This document shows, one piece after another, positions 1 through 8,848 of a stretch of DNA of 64,000 nt (positions are counted from its first letter, which is position 1; every line of letters begins with the position of its first letter). The position numbers were made by a program, and so were the translations under genes. The stretch comes from Cytophagales bacterium (GTDB lineage Bacteria; Bacteroidota; Bacteroidia; Cytophagales; Cyclobacteriaceae). The notes beneath the pieces were generated by a model. It had not been told where the DNA came from, did no database searches, and worked only from the letters and a program-made list of their open reading frames with translations. The stretch covers positions 124,001 to 188,000 of the forward strand of contig JAWPMT010000001.1 in assembly GCA_033344775.1 (NCBI GenBank), in the 5' to 3' direction.

Positions 1-782
1 TTTACCAGGTTCAGGATGATGAAGGAGGCATGTCAAACGAAGCCATTGTTGTGATCTATATGGACGTTGAACCGGAAGAAGATAACACTCCGCCGATCGC
101 CAGGGATACGCTGATTATGGTAAGAGACCTTCAAGGAATCACTTTTGATCTCGGTCCTTTAATCACAGAACCTGATGGAGACAGGGTGTCGATTGAGCTG
201 CTCGACGTATCGGTCATTAACATACCAGGAAATCTATCAGTCAGTCAGGACAGGGTACTTTCCTTTACACCAAACCCTGGATTTGTAGGAAGCTTTACCC
301 TTACATATCAAGCCTGTGATGATGCTACGCCTTCCATGTGCGATGAAGCTGTGGTAACCATCCAGATAGTGGATATGGATTCGGATGGAGATGGGACCTT
401 GGATCATGAAGAAGATGCCAACAGCGATCAAGACCTGACAAATGATGATTGCAATGAAGACGGCATTCCTGATTACCTGGATGCTGATGCATGTACGGAT
501 TCATTGATCATTGGCTCCGTAGTAACGAGCAATGGAGATCAAATGAATGATTTTTTCAAGGTCCAGGGGATCGAGCGTTACCTCAACAATGAAGTAACTA
601 TATTCAATCGATGGGGTAGTCAAGTATGGCGGATAAAAGGATACGATAACTCTCTGGATAACAGGCGGTTTTCGGGCTTGGGGAATGCTGGTGCTTTACC
701 TGATGGAACCTATTACTATGTCATCAATAAAGGGGATAATTCCCCTGCAATCAAAGGATTTCTCACACTCAAAAACCAATAA
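1..782 (+). CDS. T9SS-exported surface protein, C-terminal part (gliding-motility type C-terminal domain), 5' truncated
   Basis: The frame is open from base 3 to the stop at 780-782, so this is the end of a longer gene entering from the left; the internal ATG at 30 is not a real start. The first residues (YQVQDDEGG) and the segment up to about base 370 resemble a cadherin/Ig-like repeat. A calcium-binding, thrombospondin type 3-like Asp-rich stretch follows (DMDSDGDGTLDHEED). The last ~85 residues fit the gliding-motility-associated (CHU_C, type B) sorting domain: NGDQMNDFF, IFNRWG, PDGTYYY. Such domains direct export through the type IX system and usually need a cognate PorP/SprF protein, which is encoded 3 bases downstream. 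Likely a large adhesin; the family is certain, the role inferred. Confidence 0.88.
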   Translation, partial: YQVQDDEGGMSNEAIVVIYMDVEPEEDNTPPIARDTLIMVRDLQGITFDLGPLITEPDGDRVSIELLDVSVINIPGNLSVSQDRVLSFTPNPGFVGSFTLTYQACDDATPSMCDEAVVTIQIVDMDSDGDGTLDHEEDANSDQDLTNDDCNEDGIPDYLDADACTDSLIIGSVVTSNGDQMNDFFKVQGIERYLNNEVTIFNRWGSQVWRIKGYDNSLDNRRFSGLGNAGALPDGTYYYVINKGDNSPAIKGFLTLKNQ

Positions 783-785
783 GTT

Positions 786-1697
786 GTGATACGAAATAAA
801 ATAATAATACTGTTCGTGGCGCTTCAAGTTTGCTGCCTTGAGGCCATAGCCCAACAAGAATTCATGTTGACACACTACATGTTTAATGGACTGGCCATCA
901 ATCCGGCATACACTGGGATCCATGATGGGATCAGTACGAGTTTCTTGTTTCGGGAACAATGGGTTGGGTTTGACGGAGCCCCCAGTACGCAGGTCGCTTC
1001 CATTCATAGTCCGGTGCCGAACCGAAACATTGGTCTGGGTGCTTTATTTTATCGGGATCAATTGGGACTTTCATCCGAATATGGGGCTTTGCTGAGTTAT
1101 GCTTATCGCATCAGGATAGGTCATCGTGCTCAGTTATCAATGGGGCTTCGGGTGAGTAATCATCATTATCAAATCAAATACGAAGCTCTGAATCAAAGCC
1201 CGAATGATTTTGAAGGATTCGGATCACAGAATCAAATGTTATGGAATGCGGGTGTCGGAGTATTGCTCCATATGGATCGTGCATACTTCGGGATATCATC
1301 TCCGCAACTACTTCATCAAAAACTGGAAATTGGATATGCGGATGGGAGATTTACGCAACGTGTGAGGCACTATTATGTCACAGCGGGCTATGTTTTTGAT
1401 TGGGGTAGATATCTGGTGCTCAAACCAAACCTTCTCGTAAAAGGAGTTGAAGGTGCTCCTTGGCAATTGGATCTCAACTTGAATGCATTGATTAACTCAT
1501 TGGTTTGGGTAGGTGTTTCTTATCGAAGCATGGACAGTATCGACGGATTAATTGGACTGCAAATTGATCCAAATCTGAGCGTGAGTTATGCGACGGACTT
1601 TACATTAACGAGCGTTGCTTCCTCTTCTCATGAAATCATGGTGAATTATGTATTCAACCTTCCTGGGCAAAAGATCCTAACACCTCGATATTTCTAA
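786..1697 (+). CDS. PorP/SprF family type IX secretion membrane protein
   Basis: A 303-residue protein with an N-terminal signal peptide ending near AIAQ and the family's typical opening after cleavage (QEFMLTHYMFNGLAINPAYTG). The rest alternates short amphipathic strands, as expected for an outer-membrane barrel. PorP/SprF proteins interact with the T9SS machinery and are required for secretion of partner cargo carrying type B C-terminal domains; the gene directly upstream encodes such a cargo. The start is a GTG at 786, 3 bases after the cargo stop, with no in-frame ATG before the signal peptide. It probably forms one operon with both neighbours. Confidence 0.9.
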   Translation: MIRNKIIILFVALQVCCLEAIAQQEFMLTHYMFNGLAINPAYTGIHDGISTSFLFREQWVGFDGAPSTQVASIHSPVPNRNIGLGALFYRDQLGLSSEYGALLSYAYRIRIGHRAQLSMGLRVSNHHYQIKYEALNQSPNDFEGFGSQNQMLWNAGVGVLLHMDRAYFGISSPQLLHQKLEIGYADGRFTQRVRHYYVTAGYVFDWGRYLVLKPNLLVKGVEGAPWQLDLNLNALINSLVWVGVSYRSMDSIDGLIGLQIDPNLSVSYATDFTLTSVASSSHEIMVNYVFNLPGQKILTPRYF

Positions 1698-1703
1698 ACA
1701 GCC

Positions 1704-3767
1704 ATGATCATGAAAAAATCAGGATTAATTCTGCTTGTTTTATTCTTTTCGAATCTTCTAAATGCACAGCTTCCCACGAAGGTCGAAAAACTGAAAAAAC
1801 GTGCCGATCATCAATTCGAGCAAATGCATTTTTTGAAAGCCGTTGCTGGCTATAAGGAAGTGTTGAAATATGAAAAAATGCCGGCAATTGAGCTTCGATT
1901 AGCGGATAGTTATCGCTTGCTTAATCAGCCTATGGAAGCTGCATTTTGGTACAGTAGAGCCATCACGGACGGTGCTGATTTAAGCAAAGAAAACTTGCTG
2001 AATTATGCTTTGATGCTCTCAGCGAGCGAAAGATACCAAGAAGCCAAAAGTATTTTTGTGGAGCATGGGTCATCGGATCCCTGGGTTCAGGACCATGTAA
2101 CTGCCATTGATAGTTTTGCGAATTTCTACAAAGATCAACATGCCTATAAAGTATCCTGGGAGTCATTCAATAGCAGCGAGAAAGATTTCAGTCCGTCATT
2201 TGTTAACGGAGAATTGGTGTTTGTTTCTGCCCGTGCCACAAGATCGACAAGTGGAACTTTTCAATGGGATGGCACATCATTTCTGGACCTATTCAAGAGA
2301 ATGGACGAAAGTCAAGTGACCAGGCTCAAAGGAAGTATCAATTCTAAATACCACGAAGGTCCTGCTACTTTTTGGGACAAAGGAACAAAAGCCTTTTTCA
2401 CCCGGAACAGTTTTGACGGGACAAAAGTGAAGTTGTCAGAAGATGGGGTTAATAACCTTCGGATATTCTATGCTGAATTGAGCAAGTCTGGTCAATGGGT
2501 AGTCAAGTCCGAGTTTCCATTTAATAGTGAAAAGTATAGCATGGGTCATCCGAGCATATCTGGAGATGGTAAGACCTTATATTTTGCCAGTGACATGCCG
2601 GGAGGTTTCGGAGGTGTAGACTTGTATAAGTCCGAATACAAATACAATCAATGGGAAACTCCTGTAAACCTGGGGCCGGAGATCAATACACCCCGAAACG
2701 AGTTGTTCCCATATATCCATACCGATGGGCTTTTATACTTTGCCAGTGAGGGTCATGAAGGAATAGGAGGATTGGACCTCTTTCGTGCCAGTATGAGTGA
2801 AGAAAGTGAGCCGCAGAACCTTGGATTTCCAATCAATACCTCTGCGGATGATTTCGGTTTGACTTTCCGACCTAAATCCAATCAGGCTTACTTCAGCAGC
2901 AACCGACCAGGAGGAATGGGGGATGATGACATTTATTCGGTACATATGTCCGACTATGCAGTTGAGGTGGTGTTAGTTGATGAATTAACAGGCGAACCCA
3001 TTTCAACCACAGGGAGGATCGATTTGCTCAGAACCTTACGTTCACAAATGAATAGTCCAGGAATATCCATTGCGGAAACCCGCCTTCAATTTGGAGTGGA
3101 AAGAGGGACGTCCTTTCTAGTGACAGGTTCTGCGGATGGATATTATCAAGGCAATCTGATCATGCAACTGGAAGATGAGCAATTCGAACGAGTAAAGCAC
3201 CTGTATTATGAAATCCCTTTGAGAAGAACCAATATTCAACAGCAAACAGAGATCCTGATTGTGGTCAATAACGATCGCCATACCCAATTTTTCTATAGTA
3301 AAAATGGCAGAACCACACCTTTTGATGGAACACTTGGGGTGTTACGCACATTCCTGAATATGGAAGGTTATACAGTGGTAAAAGAAACTTACCTGACCAA
3401 TATCTTTTATGATTTTGACCGATCAGATATACGTGCTGATGCTGCTGAGAGTCTGGAAGAATTGGCTCAAATCTTAAAAACTGATGAATCCTTACACATT
3501 ATCCTGGAATCGCATACAGATGTCAGAGGCACCAATCAATACAACCAACTGTTGGCCAAAAGGAGAGTAGATGCTGCTCAGCAATTCTTAATGGATTTGG
3601 GTATCAACGTAGATCGTATTTATACCGGTAGCCATGGAGAGGAACAGACTTTTGTGAATTGTAACGATTGTAGTGAAGATCAGCACCAAAGAAATCGTCG
3701 AACTGAAATCAGGATAGAGATCAATAAAGTAAAGCAGAACAAAAGACTGACCTCAATCAACCGATAA
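1704..3767 (+). CDS. TPR-PD40-OmpA family protein (PorE-like, T9SS-associated)
   Basis: A 687-residue exported protein. After a signal peptide (cleavage near LLNAQ; start ATG 1704 or ATG 1710) come TPR-like helices (about 25-135), then beta-propeller PD40-type repeats (about 150-415; for example DGKTLYFASDMPGG, YFSSNRPGGMGDDDIYSV), a middle beta domain, and a C-terminal OmpA domain (about 560-670; FYDFDRSDIR, SHTDVRG, NRRTEIRIE) expected to bind peptidoglycan. This layout matches PorE-type proteins that anchor the T9SS core to the cell wall, and such genes commonly follow porP/sprF. Six bases separate it from the PorP gene. It may serve this cargo/PorP pair specifically rather than the core machine. 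Confidence 0.85.
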   Translation: MIMKKSGLILLVLFFSNLLNAQLPTKVEKLKKRADHQFEQMHFLKAVAGYKEVLKYEKMPAIELRLADSYRLLNQPMEAAFWYSRAITDGADLSKENLLNYALMLSASERYQEAKSIFVEHGSSDPWVQDHVTAIDSFANFYKDQHAYKVSWESFNSSEKDFSPSFVNGELVFVSARATRSTSGTFQWDGTSFLDLFKRMDESQVTRLKGSINSKYHEGPATFWDKGTKAFFTRNSFDGTKVKLSEDGVNNLRIFYAELSKSGQWVVKSEFPFNSEKYSMGHPSISGDGKTLYFASDMPGGFGGVDLYKSEYKYNQWETPVNLGPEINTPRNELFPYIHTDGLLYFASEGHEGIGGLDLFRASMSEESEPQNLGFPINTSADDFGLTFRPKSNQAYFSSNRPGGMGDDDIYSVHMSDYAVEVVLVDELTGEPISTTGRIDLLRTLRSQMNSPGISIAETRLQFGVERGTSFLVTGSADGYYQGNLIMQLEDEQFERVKHLYYEIPLRRTNIQQQTEILIVVNNDRHTQFFYSKNGRTTPFDGTLGVLRTFLNMEGYTVVKETYLTNIFYDFDRSDIRADAAESLEELAQILKTDESLHIILESHTDVRGTNQYNQLLAKRRVDAAQQFLMDLGINVDRIYTGSHGEEQTFVNCNDCSEDQHQRNRRTEIRIEINKVKQNKRLTSINR

Positions 3768-3779
3768 TCGCTTTAAGTC

Positions 3780-4271
3780 TCACCAATACCTGTACACTTC
3801 ATGAGGACCGAAATCCAATAATTCAATGGTTTGATCTAACTTAGCACCAATACCCAGGGCAAGTTTCTTTGAAGGCTCGTTTCGTGGATCGATATAACTC
3901 ACCAGAGAAGGCAGGCCAATTGATTTTGCGTGTTTGAGCACCATTTTTCCGGCTTCTGATCCAAATCCTTTTCCCTGCATATGCGGCAATAGCCAATACC
4001 CCATTTCATGTTCTGGCCAGGGCTCACTTTTCCATAAACCTACGGTGCCAACCAATTGCTGATCAGATTGTGTTTCAAGGGCCAGGTAGGAGTAACCCTT
4101 CAACTGATAATGACCTACATAAGTCGCTATCAAACGCCAGGCAGCTTCTGGTTTTTGCGCTCCACCCACAAACATTGCATTTTCTTCTTTGCTGAAGAAG
4201 TCCTTAACCGCAGTGTAATCCGCTTCCGTCCATTGTCTGAATTGAAGACGTTCCGTTGATAGATTGAGCAT
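3780..4271 (-). CDS. GNAT family N-acetyltransferase (RimJ/RimL type)
   Basis: The protein of 163 residues starts MLNLSTERLQFRQW, the usual opening of RimJ/RimL-like acetyltransferases; this ATG at 4271 is preferred over an upstream TTG at 4310 that would add 13 residues. The acetyl-CoA loop is visible as PHMQGKGFGSEAG, followed by the NEPSKKLALGIGA segment typical of the fold. The substrate (a protein N-terminus, amino sugar or small molecule) cannot be told from sequence. It converges with the OmpA-family gene 12 bases away and stands alone. Confidence 0.82.
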   Translation of the reverse strand: MLNLSTERLQFRQWTEADYTAVKDFFSKEENAMFVGGAQKPEAAWRLIATYVGHYQLKGYSYLALETQSDQQLVGTVGLWKSEPWPEHEMGYWLLPHMQGKGFGSEAGKMVLKHAKSIGLPSLVSYIDPRNEPSKKLALGIGAKLDQTIELLDFGPHEVYRYW

Positions 4272-4420
4272 GTATTTCTTCTGGCTTTTGAGAATGGTTA
4301 TGGCATTCAAGCTACCCGTTTTCTTTCGAAAAATGGTTAACTAACTATTTTTTATACCAGTGATTAAGAAAGATTTTGATATATAATACTTTCTTCAGAT
4401 GAACCCCTCAGTTCCTCTTG

Positions 4421-4550
4421 AATGCTATTAAGTTAAGAGAAAAAGACGTCATTGCGAGGACACGAAGCAATCTGAAACATAGTTTCGAAGTAGAATTCTA
4501 GACTAGACTGCTTCATTATTCACAGTGACGAATCTCAACTTAAGGGCATT
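4421..4550. repeat. Degenerate palindromic intergenic repeat, copy A
   Basis: The 396-base gap between 4271 and 4668 has no gene; most of it is this element. Its ends are imperfect inverted copies: AATGCTATTAAGTTAAGA at 4421 and TCTCAACTTAAGGGCATT ending at 4550. Inside lie GTCATTGCGAGG with GAAGCAATC, and later GACTGCTTC with CAGTGACG, again roughly inverted. Related elements are at 49536-49716 and 14511-14650. It could fold into a long cruciform or RNA hairpin. No open reading frame of its own. Confidence 0.6.
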
Positions 4551-4667
4551 GGAGTCCCCTAACAAAGTGGTTTCTTTTTACCCTTTAGGGAAGGGGTAGT
4601 TTTTCAAATTGATCTTCAAAATCTTCCTCGAAGCATTACAGAAAACACGATACCATTTCAGTAACGC

Positions 4668-7280
4668 TCATTCGTTTCTCAAATTTACCGCTGGATTTGT
4701 TTTCACCACACGCTGCGTTTGCCAAAAGATGGTGATTGTTCCTAAAGCGATTGTAACAAGGGTGCTTACCAGAATTTCGATGAACCCAACACCATTGCTG
4801 AACTTATTGAACATACTGACAAACAGCTGATCATAGAAAAAATAAGAACCCGGAATGGCAATGCATAAGGCAATGAGCCAAAGTCGCACAAAAAGTCCTG
4901 CCAGTACCTTCATGAGGTCTACAATATCTGCACCCAGGATCTTACGAATGGCCACTTCTTTGATGCGGTTTTCCGTTGCGTAAACTACCATGCCGAGCAG
5001 TCCAAGGCATGAGATGGTAATCGCCAGTACCGCTAGAGAGCCAAATAGTTTAAAAGCCACAATAAAGAAATCATACGTCTTTTCGATCTCATCATCAAGG
5101 AAGGAAGACCTGAAAGGGGAATTGGGATATACCTGATCCCATCGGTTTTCTAAACTTGACAATGTATTTGGTAATTGTTGTGTGGCAATTGATATTAATG
5201 CATGCGAGGTTCTGCTGGGATTGACCCTGATGATCATGGGTTCGATGCGATCCCTTAGTGGTTCGTGATTGTAGTCTTCAACAACGCCTACGATCTGCAC
5301 TTTTTCCTCGTGTCCCAAATGGACAATAAGACTATCTTCACTTTCCGCATTCATGTTATTCAGTAAAGACATGAGTTTCTGATTAACGATAATCTGATCG
5401 ATCTGATTATTGTTCATTTCGGTCGTGCCCCAAGTCATTTTTAGCTCCATATGATCCATGAATTCGTCATCGACATATACAACACGCGTCCGTAATGAGT
5501 CAAGAAAGTCTTCCCGGAAGAAATAGGAGTTACCACTCAATGGCGTGCCCGGGATGCTTGAGGTCAGGCTCATTCGCGTAACTTCAGGCAAACCCATAAA
5601 TTCATACTTCAAAATCTCACTGTTGACTGGGTCTAGTGGGACTACCAGGATGTTTTCCTTGTGAAATCCCAAGTCGTATGTCAAAGAGTGCTGATATTGT
5701 CTAAGTAAGACACCTATGCCAATCATGAGGCCTAGTGAAATGATGAACTGAAAAACCAATAGTCCTTTTCTGGCACCAGAAATGGAGATCTTTTTAGCAT
5801 CCATGACCTGACGAATGGCTTCAATAGGAGAGGTCCTAGAAAAGAACAGTGCCGGAACAAGTCCAGTAATGACACCTGTGGCGACGGCAAATAAAACAAA
5901 GGTCAAAATTGTCACCCAACCAGGATTCAATGTAAGAGAATCAGCACCTACCAACATGCTCAGAAACTCCTGGCGTATGGCCATGAACAGCAGGATGCTA
6001 AAACCTAAGGCCATCAAGGAAATCAAAACAGTTTCTACTAAGAATTGATTGATGATCTGATTGGACTGACTACCCATGACTTTTCTGATGCCAATTTCTT
6101 TGGATCGTTTCAAGGCATTGGCAATGGCCATGTTAACGTAGTTGAGAGAAGCCGGAATCAAGATCAATAGCGCCACTCCGAAGAACAAAAAGAATACGGG
6201 ACCTTCAAATACAACGCCAACTTCGTCTTGTAAGTCAGGACCAGGGTTAATCGTAGTAATAGATTGGATTTCATGTGTTACTTTTTCATTGTCTTCCTCA
6301 AAAAATGCTGTGCCTTGTTCTGCCAACTGTTGAATATTAGCTTCAATTTCTTCAGAAGAGGATTTCGATTTAAAGTAATAATAGTTGCCTCGAAAGGCTG
6401 TCCAACGTCGAGATTCCTTTCGAATAGGATCAATGTTGACGTAACCGGTCAATAGATCAAAGCTGAAGTGTGTATGTTTTGGGAATGGAGCGAGCACTCC
6501 AGAGACTTTTAAGGTACCCCAGTTTTCAGTGGTGATTAATTGATCGATTGCAGGTTTATCTCCAAAAAGCTTTTCTGCCAATTCGTAGGTAATGATGGTT
6601 TGATCGGGTTCCAGTAAGGAGCGAGGGTTGCCTTCAGTCATCGGAAATTCAAATAATTCAAAGAATTCAGGAGAAGTGATGTACCCGGAAAGATTCAGGG
6701 TTCCACCACTTGTTTTCGCGACAGGAAAGAAATGATCATTGATGTGGACCGATTGCTCAATGTCTGGTAATTGTTCATCACATAAATCAGCCAGAGCGAT
6801 AGGGTTTGAAGCATATCTTTCCAGATTGCCATTTTCGTCCACGGTAGTAGTGATGCGATAGATTTGATGAGCATCCTGATGGTATTCATCAAATTGGGTA
6901 AGCTCGATGTACATCGCCAGCGCCAACAGCGCTATGGACATGCCCAGCGACAAACCAAATACATTGAGAAGGGTAAAGGTCCTGTTTTTGAGGATGTTGC
7001 GGTAAGAGATCTTAAAGTAATTGTAAAACATAGTTATCGACCGATTTTGAGTGTATAAAGGGGATATGACCTCATCCCTTTTTCTTTTGACCATGGTAAA
7101 TGAAAAACAGAGCGTAATGGCTTGCCACCAGTAGAAAGCATTAGCCTTGAACTTCCCATGTTTATCGCGCTTCGATTCATACAATTCATCCATATCGCCC
7201 AGTAGGTCCTCTGTAGAAGCACTACCATAACAGATCAGTAGGATGTAACGAGGAAGTTTTGGAGGATGTGGGTGGTTCAC
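4668..7280 (-). CDS. ABC transporter permease, MacB/FtsX type, with N-terminal permease-prefix domain
   Basis: An 870-residue inner-membrane protein. Residues 1-65 form the small soluble prefix domain found on PadR-linked permeases of this phylum (LLGDMDELYESK). A helix near 90-115 is followed by a large periplasmic MacB-type domain, an FtsX block (about 370-500, including KEIGIRKVMGS), a second periplasmic domain and a C-terminal FtsX block (KEVAIRKILGAD). No ATPase is encoded nearby, so it must borrow one or act otherwise. The start is a GTG that overlaps the PadR stop codon by four bases (GTGA), which suggests translational coupling. Related to the permease at 23954-26542. Probably exports a peptide, lipid or drug; substrate unknown. 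Confidence 0.87.
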   Translation of the reverse strand: MNHPHPPKLPRYILLICYGSASTEDLLGDMDELYESKRDKHGKFKANAFYWWQAITLCFSFTMVKRKRDEVISPLYTQNRSITMFYNYFKISYRNILKNRTFTLLNVFGLSLGMSIALLALAMYIELTQFDEYHQDAHQIYRITTTVDENGNLERYASNPIALADLCDEQLPDIEQSVHINDHFFPVAKTSGGTLNLSGYITSPEFFELFEFPMTEGNPRSLLEPDQTIITYELAEKLFGDKPAIDQLITTENWGTLKVSGVLAPFPKHTHFSFDLLTGYVNIDPIRKESRRWTAFRGNYYYFKSKSSSEEIEANIQQLAEQGTAFFEEDNEKVTHEIQSITTINPGPDLQDEVGVVFEGPVFFLFFGVALLILIPASLNYVNMAIANALKRSKEIGIRKVMGSQSNQIINQFLVETVLISLMALGFSILLFMAIRQEFLSMLVGADSLTLNPGWVTILTFVLFAVATGVITGLVPALFFSRTSPIEAIRQVMDAKKISISGARKGLLVFQFIISLGLMIGIGVLLRQYQHSLTYDLGFHKENILVVPLDPVNSEILKYEFMGLPEVTRMSLTSSIPGTPLSGNSYFFREDFLDSLRTRVVYVDDEFMDHMELKMTWGTTEMNNNQIDQIIVNQKLMSLLNNMNAESEDSLIVHLGHEEKVQIVGVVEDYNHEPLRDRIEPMIIRVNPSRTSHALISIATQQLPNTLSSLENRWDQVYPNSPFRSSFLDDEIEKTYDFFIVAFKLFGSLAVLAITISCLGLLGMVVYATENRIKEVAIRKILGADIVDLMKVLAGLFVRLWLIALCIAIPGSYFFYDQLFVSMFNKFSNGVGFIEILVSTLVTIALGTITIFWQTQRVVKTNPAVNLRNE

Positions 7281-7603
7281 TTGATGGACAAATTGATTTT
7301 AGAAGTAGACCACAAGTTGTCGCGTAAGGACTTCATATCATTCAGTGCGACAATCGCGGATTGCGTCAGTTCAAAGTATCGCTTTCTGCGACCACCTCGG
7401 GTTGCAGTAGGTTCTCCAAGATAGGAGGTAATGAATCCTTTTTCTTCTAAGCGAGATAAAGTAGAGTGCAAGGCACCCAGGCTTAGATTTCGGTTGGTTC
7501 GTTCACTGATGCTTTCCAGGATATTCACGCCATAGGCCTGGTCAGACAGGTTGGCGATGGTGAGTAAAACAAGCTCTTCGAACTCTCCTAAATAACCTTT
7601 CAT
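7277..7603 (-). CDS. PadR family transcriptional regulator
   Basis: A 108-residue winged-helix protein: MKGYLGEFEELVLLTI, LGALHSTLSRLEEKGFI and RGGRRKRYFELT are the PadR recognition-helix and wing motifs. It overlaps the permease gene by four bases and presumably represses its own operon until a ligand binds, as known for this family. Direct repeats of about 21 bases lie just upstream (7611-7678) and are candidate binding sites. A second PadR of the same subtype is at 23609. Confidence 0.9.
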   Translation of the reverse strand: MKGYLGEFEELVLLTIANLSDQAYGVNILESISERTNRNLSLGALHSTLSRLEEKGFITSYLGEPTATRGGRRKRYFELTQSAIVALNDMKSLRDNLWSTSKINLSIK

Positions 7604-7610
7604 GATTACT

Positions 7611-7678
7611 TTCTATTTTTCATATTAAATACCGGAACGAAGATAGAATTAATTTGTTTCTATTTTTCATATTAAATA
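7611..7678. promoter_or_regulatory. Paired direct repeats upstream of padR
   Basis: TTTCTATTTTCATATTAAATA at 7611-7631 recurs at 7657-7678 with one extra T (46 bases apart). The pair lies within 75 bases of the PadR start. Two near-identical copies in an otherwise unconserved AT-rich gap suggest an autoregulatory operator or duplicated promoter; this is inference from position. Confidence 0.45.
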
Positions 7679-7818
7679 TTAATTGTTCTCAAAATTCAGA
7701 TCAACAATGAGAGACCTTTTAAACATCAAACAATATTCCTGTGGTTAGGAAGATGATTTTATGGAACTAAATACAAAGGAGACGAAACAAGAATCGAATG
7801 ATGAAATTGATCTATTAT

Positions 7819-7885
7819 TGCAACTTTGTTGCATTTATTTATTTTGAATTATCTATTAATTGCGGGTACATATAATGTTGCAACA
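7819..7885. promoter_or_regulatory. Two GTTGCA-type palindromes upstream of the broken oxidoreductase locus
   Basis: TGCAAC-TTT-GTTGCA at 7819-7833 is a perfect inverted repeat, and TGTTGCAACA at 7876-7885 is a perfect 10-base palindrome with the same core. They lie 73 and 21 bases upstream of the ATG at 7906. Two copies of one palindromic core imply a regulator-binding region; the regulator is not encoded in the window and its identity is unknown. Confidence 0.45.
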
Positions 7886-7905
7886 GTTTTGGTGAACTTA
7901 AGAGG

Positions 7906-8600
7906 ATGGTAGAGGACAATCAAGATGATGTTATTGTAGTTGGTGCGGGACCTGCAGGTATTGGTGTATCAGTAGTCCTGAAAAAAATGGGTTTGAACTT
8001 CATCATTCTTGAAAAGGATGAAATTGGTTCTTCCTTTAAGAAGTGGCCCAAAGAGACCAAATTCATTTCTCCATCCTTTTCGGGGAATTTCTTCAAAATG
8101 ACCGATCTCAATGCCATCACACCTGACACTTCTCCTGCATTGACGCTACTGACTGAACACCCCACAGGCACGGATTATGTGGTTTATCTGGAAAGAGTGA
8201 CCATGTTCCACGATTTGCCCATCTACAATGGTGTACATGTGAAGAGTGTCAAAAAGGAAAAGGATGTTTTTGTGTTGGCGACAAGCTTAATACAATACAG
8301 GAGTAATTACCTCATTTGAGCTGCCGGAGAATTTCAGTATCCCAGGAAAAACACCTTTTCCGGCACAGATCATTGTTTTCATTACGCCGAAATACCATCA
8401 TTTACTGAGTTAGAAGGAGAGGAGCGAATTGTCATAGGTGCTTATGAATCTGGTTTTGATGCCATGGTGAATTTGGCAAAAGCAAGGAAGGAGGTAACAT
8501 TGATCGATAGTTCCTACTACATGGAAATTATAAAAAGTGATTCCAGTTATTGCCTGGCACCTTTTACCCGAGATAGGGTGCATGAAGTCATGAGCCATGT
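7906..8600 (+). pseudogene. FAD/NAD(P)-dependent oxidoreductase, interrupted by a nonsense codon and cut at the 3' end
   Basis: The start ATG at 7906 has an AGAGG site and gives a FAD-binding Rossmann motif (VVGAGPAGIG). After 137 codons a TGA (8317-8319) stops the frame, but the same frame carries on as AAGEFQYP and then VIGAYESGFDAMVNLA, the second dinucleotide-binding motif, and DSSYCLAPFTRDRVHEV. In the family the residue before AAGEF is Trp, so TGA most simply replaces TGG. The reading resembles a family protein only up to about 8590; the last ~150 expected residues are missing and a transporter fragment follows. Upstream palindromes (7819-7885) survive. Not expected to make a working enzyme. 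Confidence 0.75.
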
Positions 8601-8782
8601 CCCAAAGAGAAGAAGTCAGCCTGACCATGACCACTGCCGCTCGAAATGCGCCACTCATGCTGGTGGTAAGCCTGATCTTTTTTCCTCAAGAGCCACTGAT
8701 CCATCTTGTCTTGGTGATTGGAATGCTGGTGGAGTTTCCACATTTAATTAACATCACCTATTTGCTCAAGCGGAAGGCTTAG
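8597..8782 (+). pseudogene. C-terminal remnant of a sodium symporter-like (bile acid/arsenite permease type) transporter
   Basis: In a different frame from the oxidoreductase, codons from about 8600 to the TAG at 8780 read REEVSLTMTTAARNAPLML followed by two strongly hydrophobic stretches and a basic tail (LLKRKA). This resembles the last two membrane helices of the bile acid:sodium symporter/ArsB-type superfamily, where a TTAARN-like motif precedes the final helices. Nothing of the first ~230 residues is present, so a deletion appears to have joined the oxidoreductase to this gene end near 8595. A real small membrane protein starting at ATG 8597 is possible but unlikely. Confidence 0.5.
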
Positions 8783-8848
8783 CATTTCATATCCAATAAG
8801 GGGACATAGGAAGCTCCTTGTTTCCAAGATAATAACCTACCTGCTACC

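Noticed and set aside
8317-8319. TGA inside the oxidoreductase as selenocysteine or recoding
   Set aside because: The family has Trp here, no selenocysteine-type stem-loop was seen after it, and the gene lacks its 3' end anyway, so simple decay explains it better.
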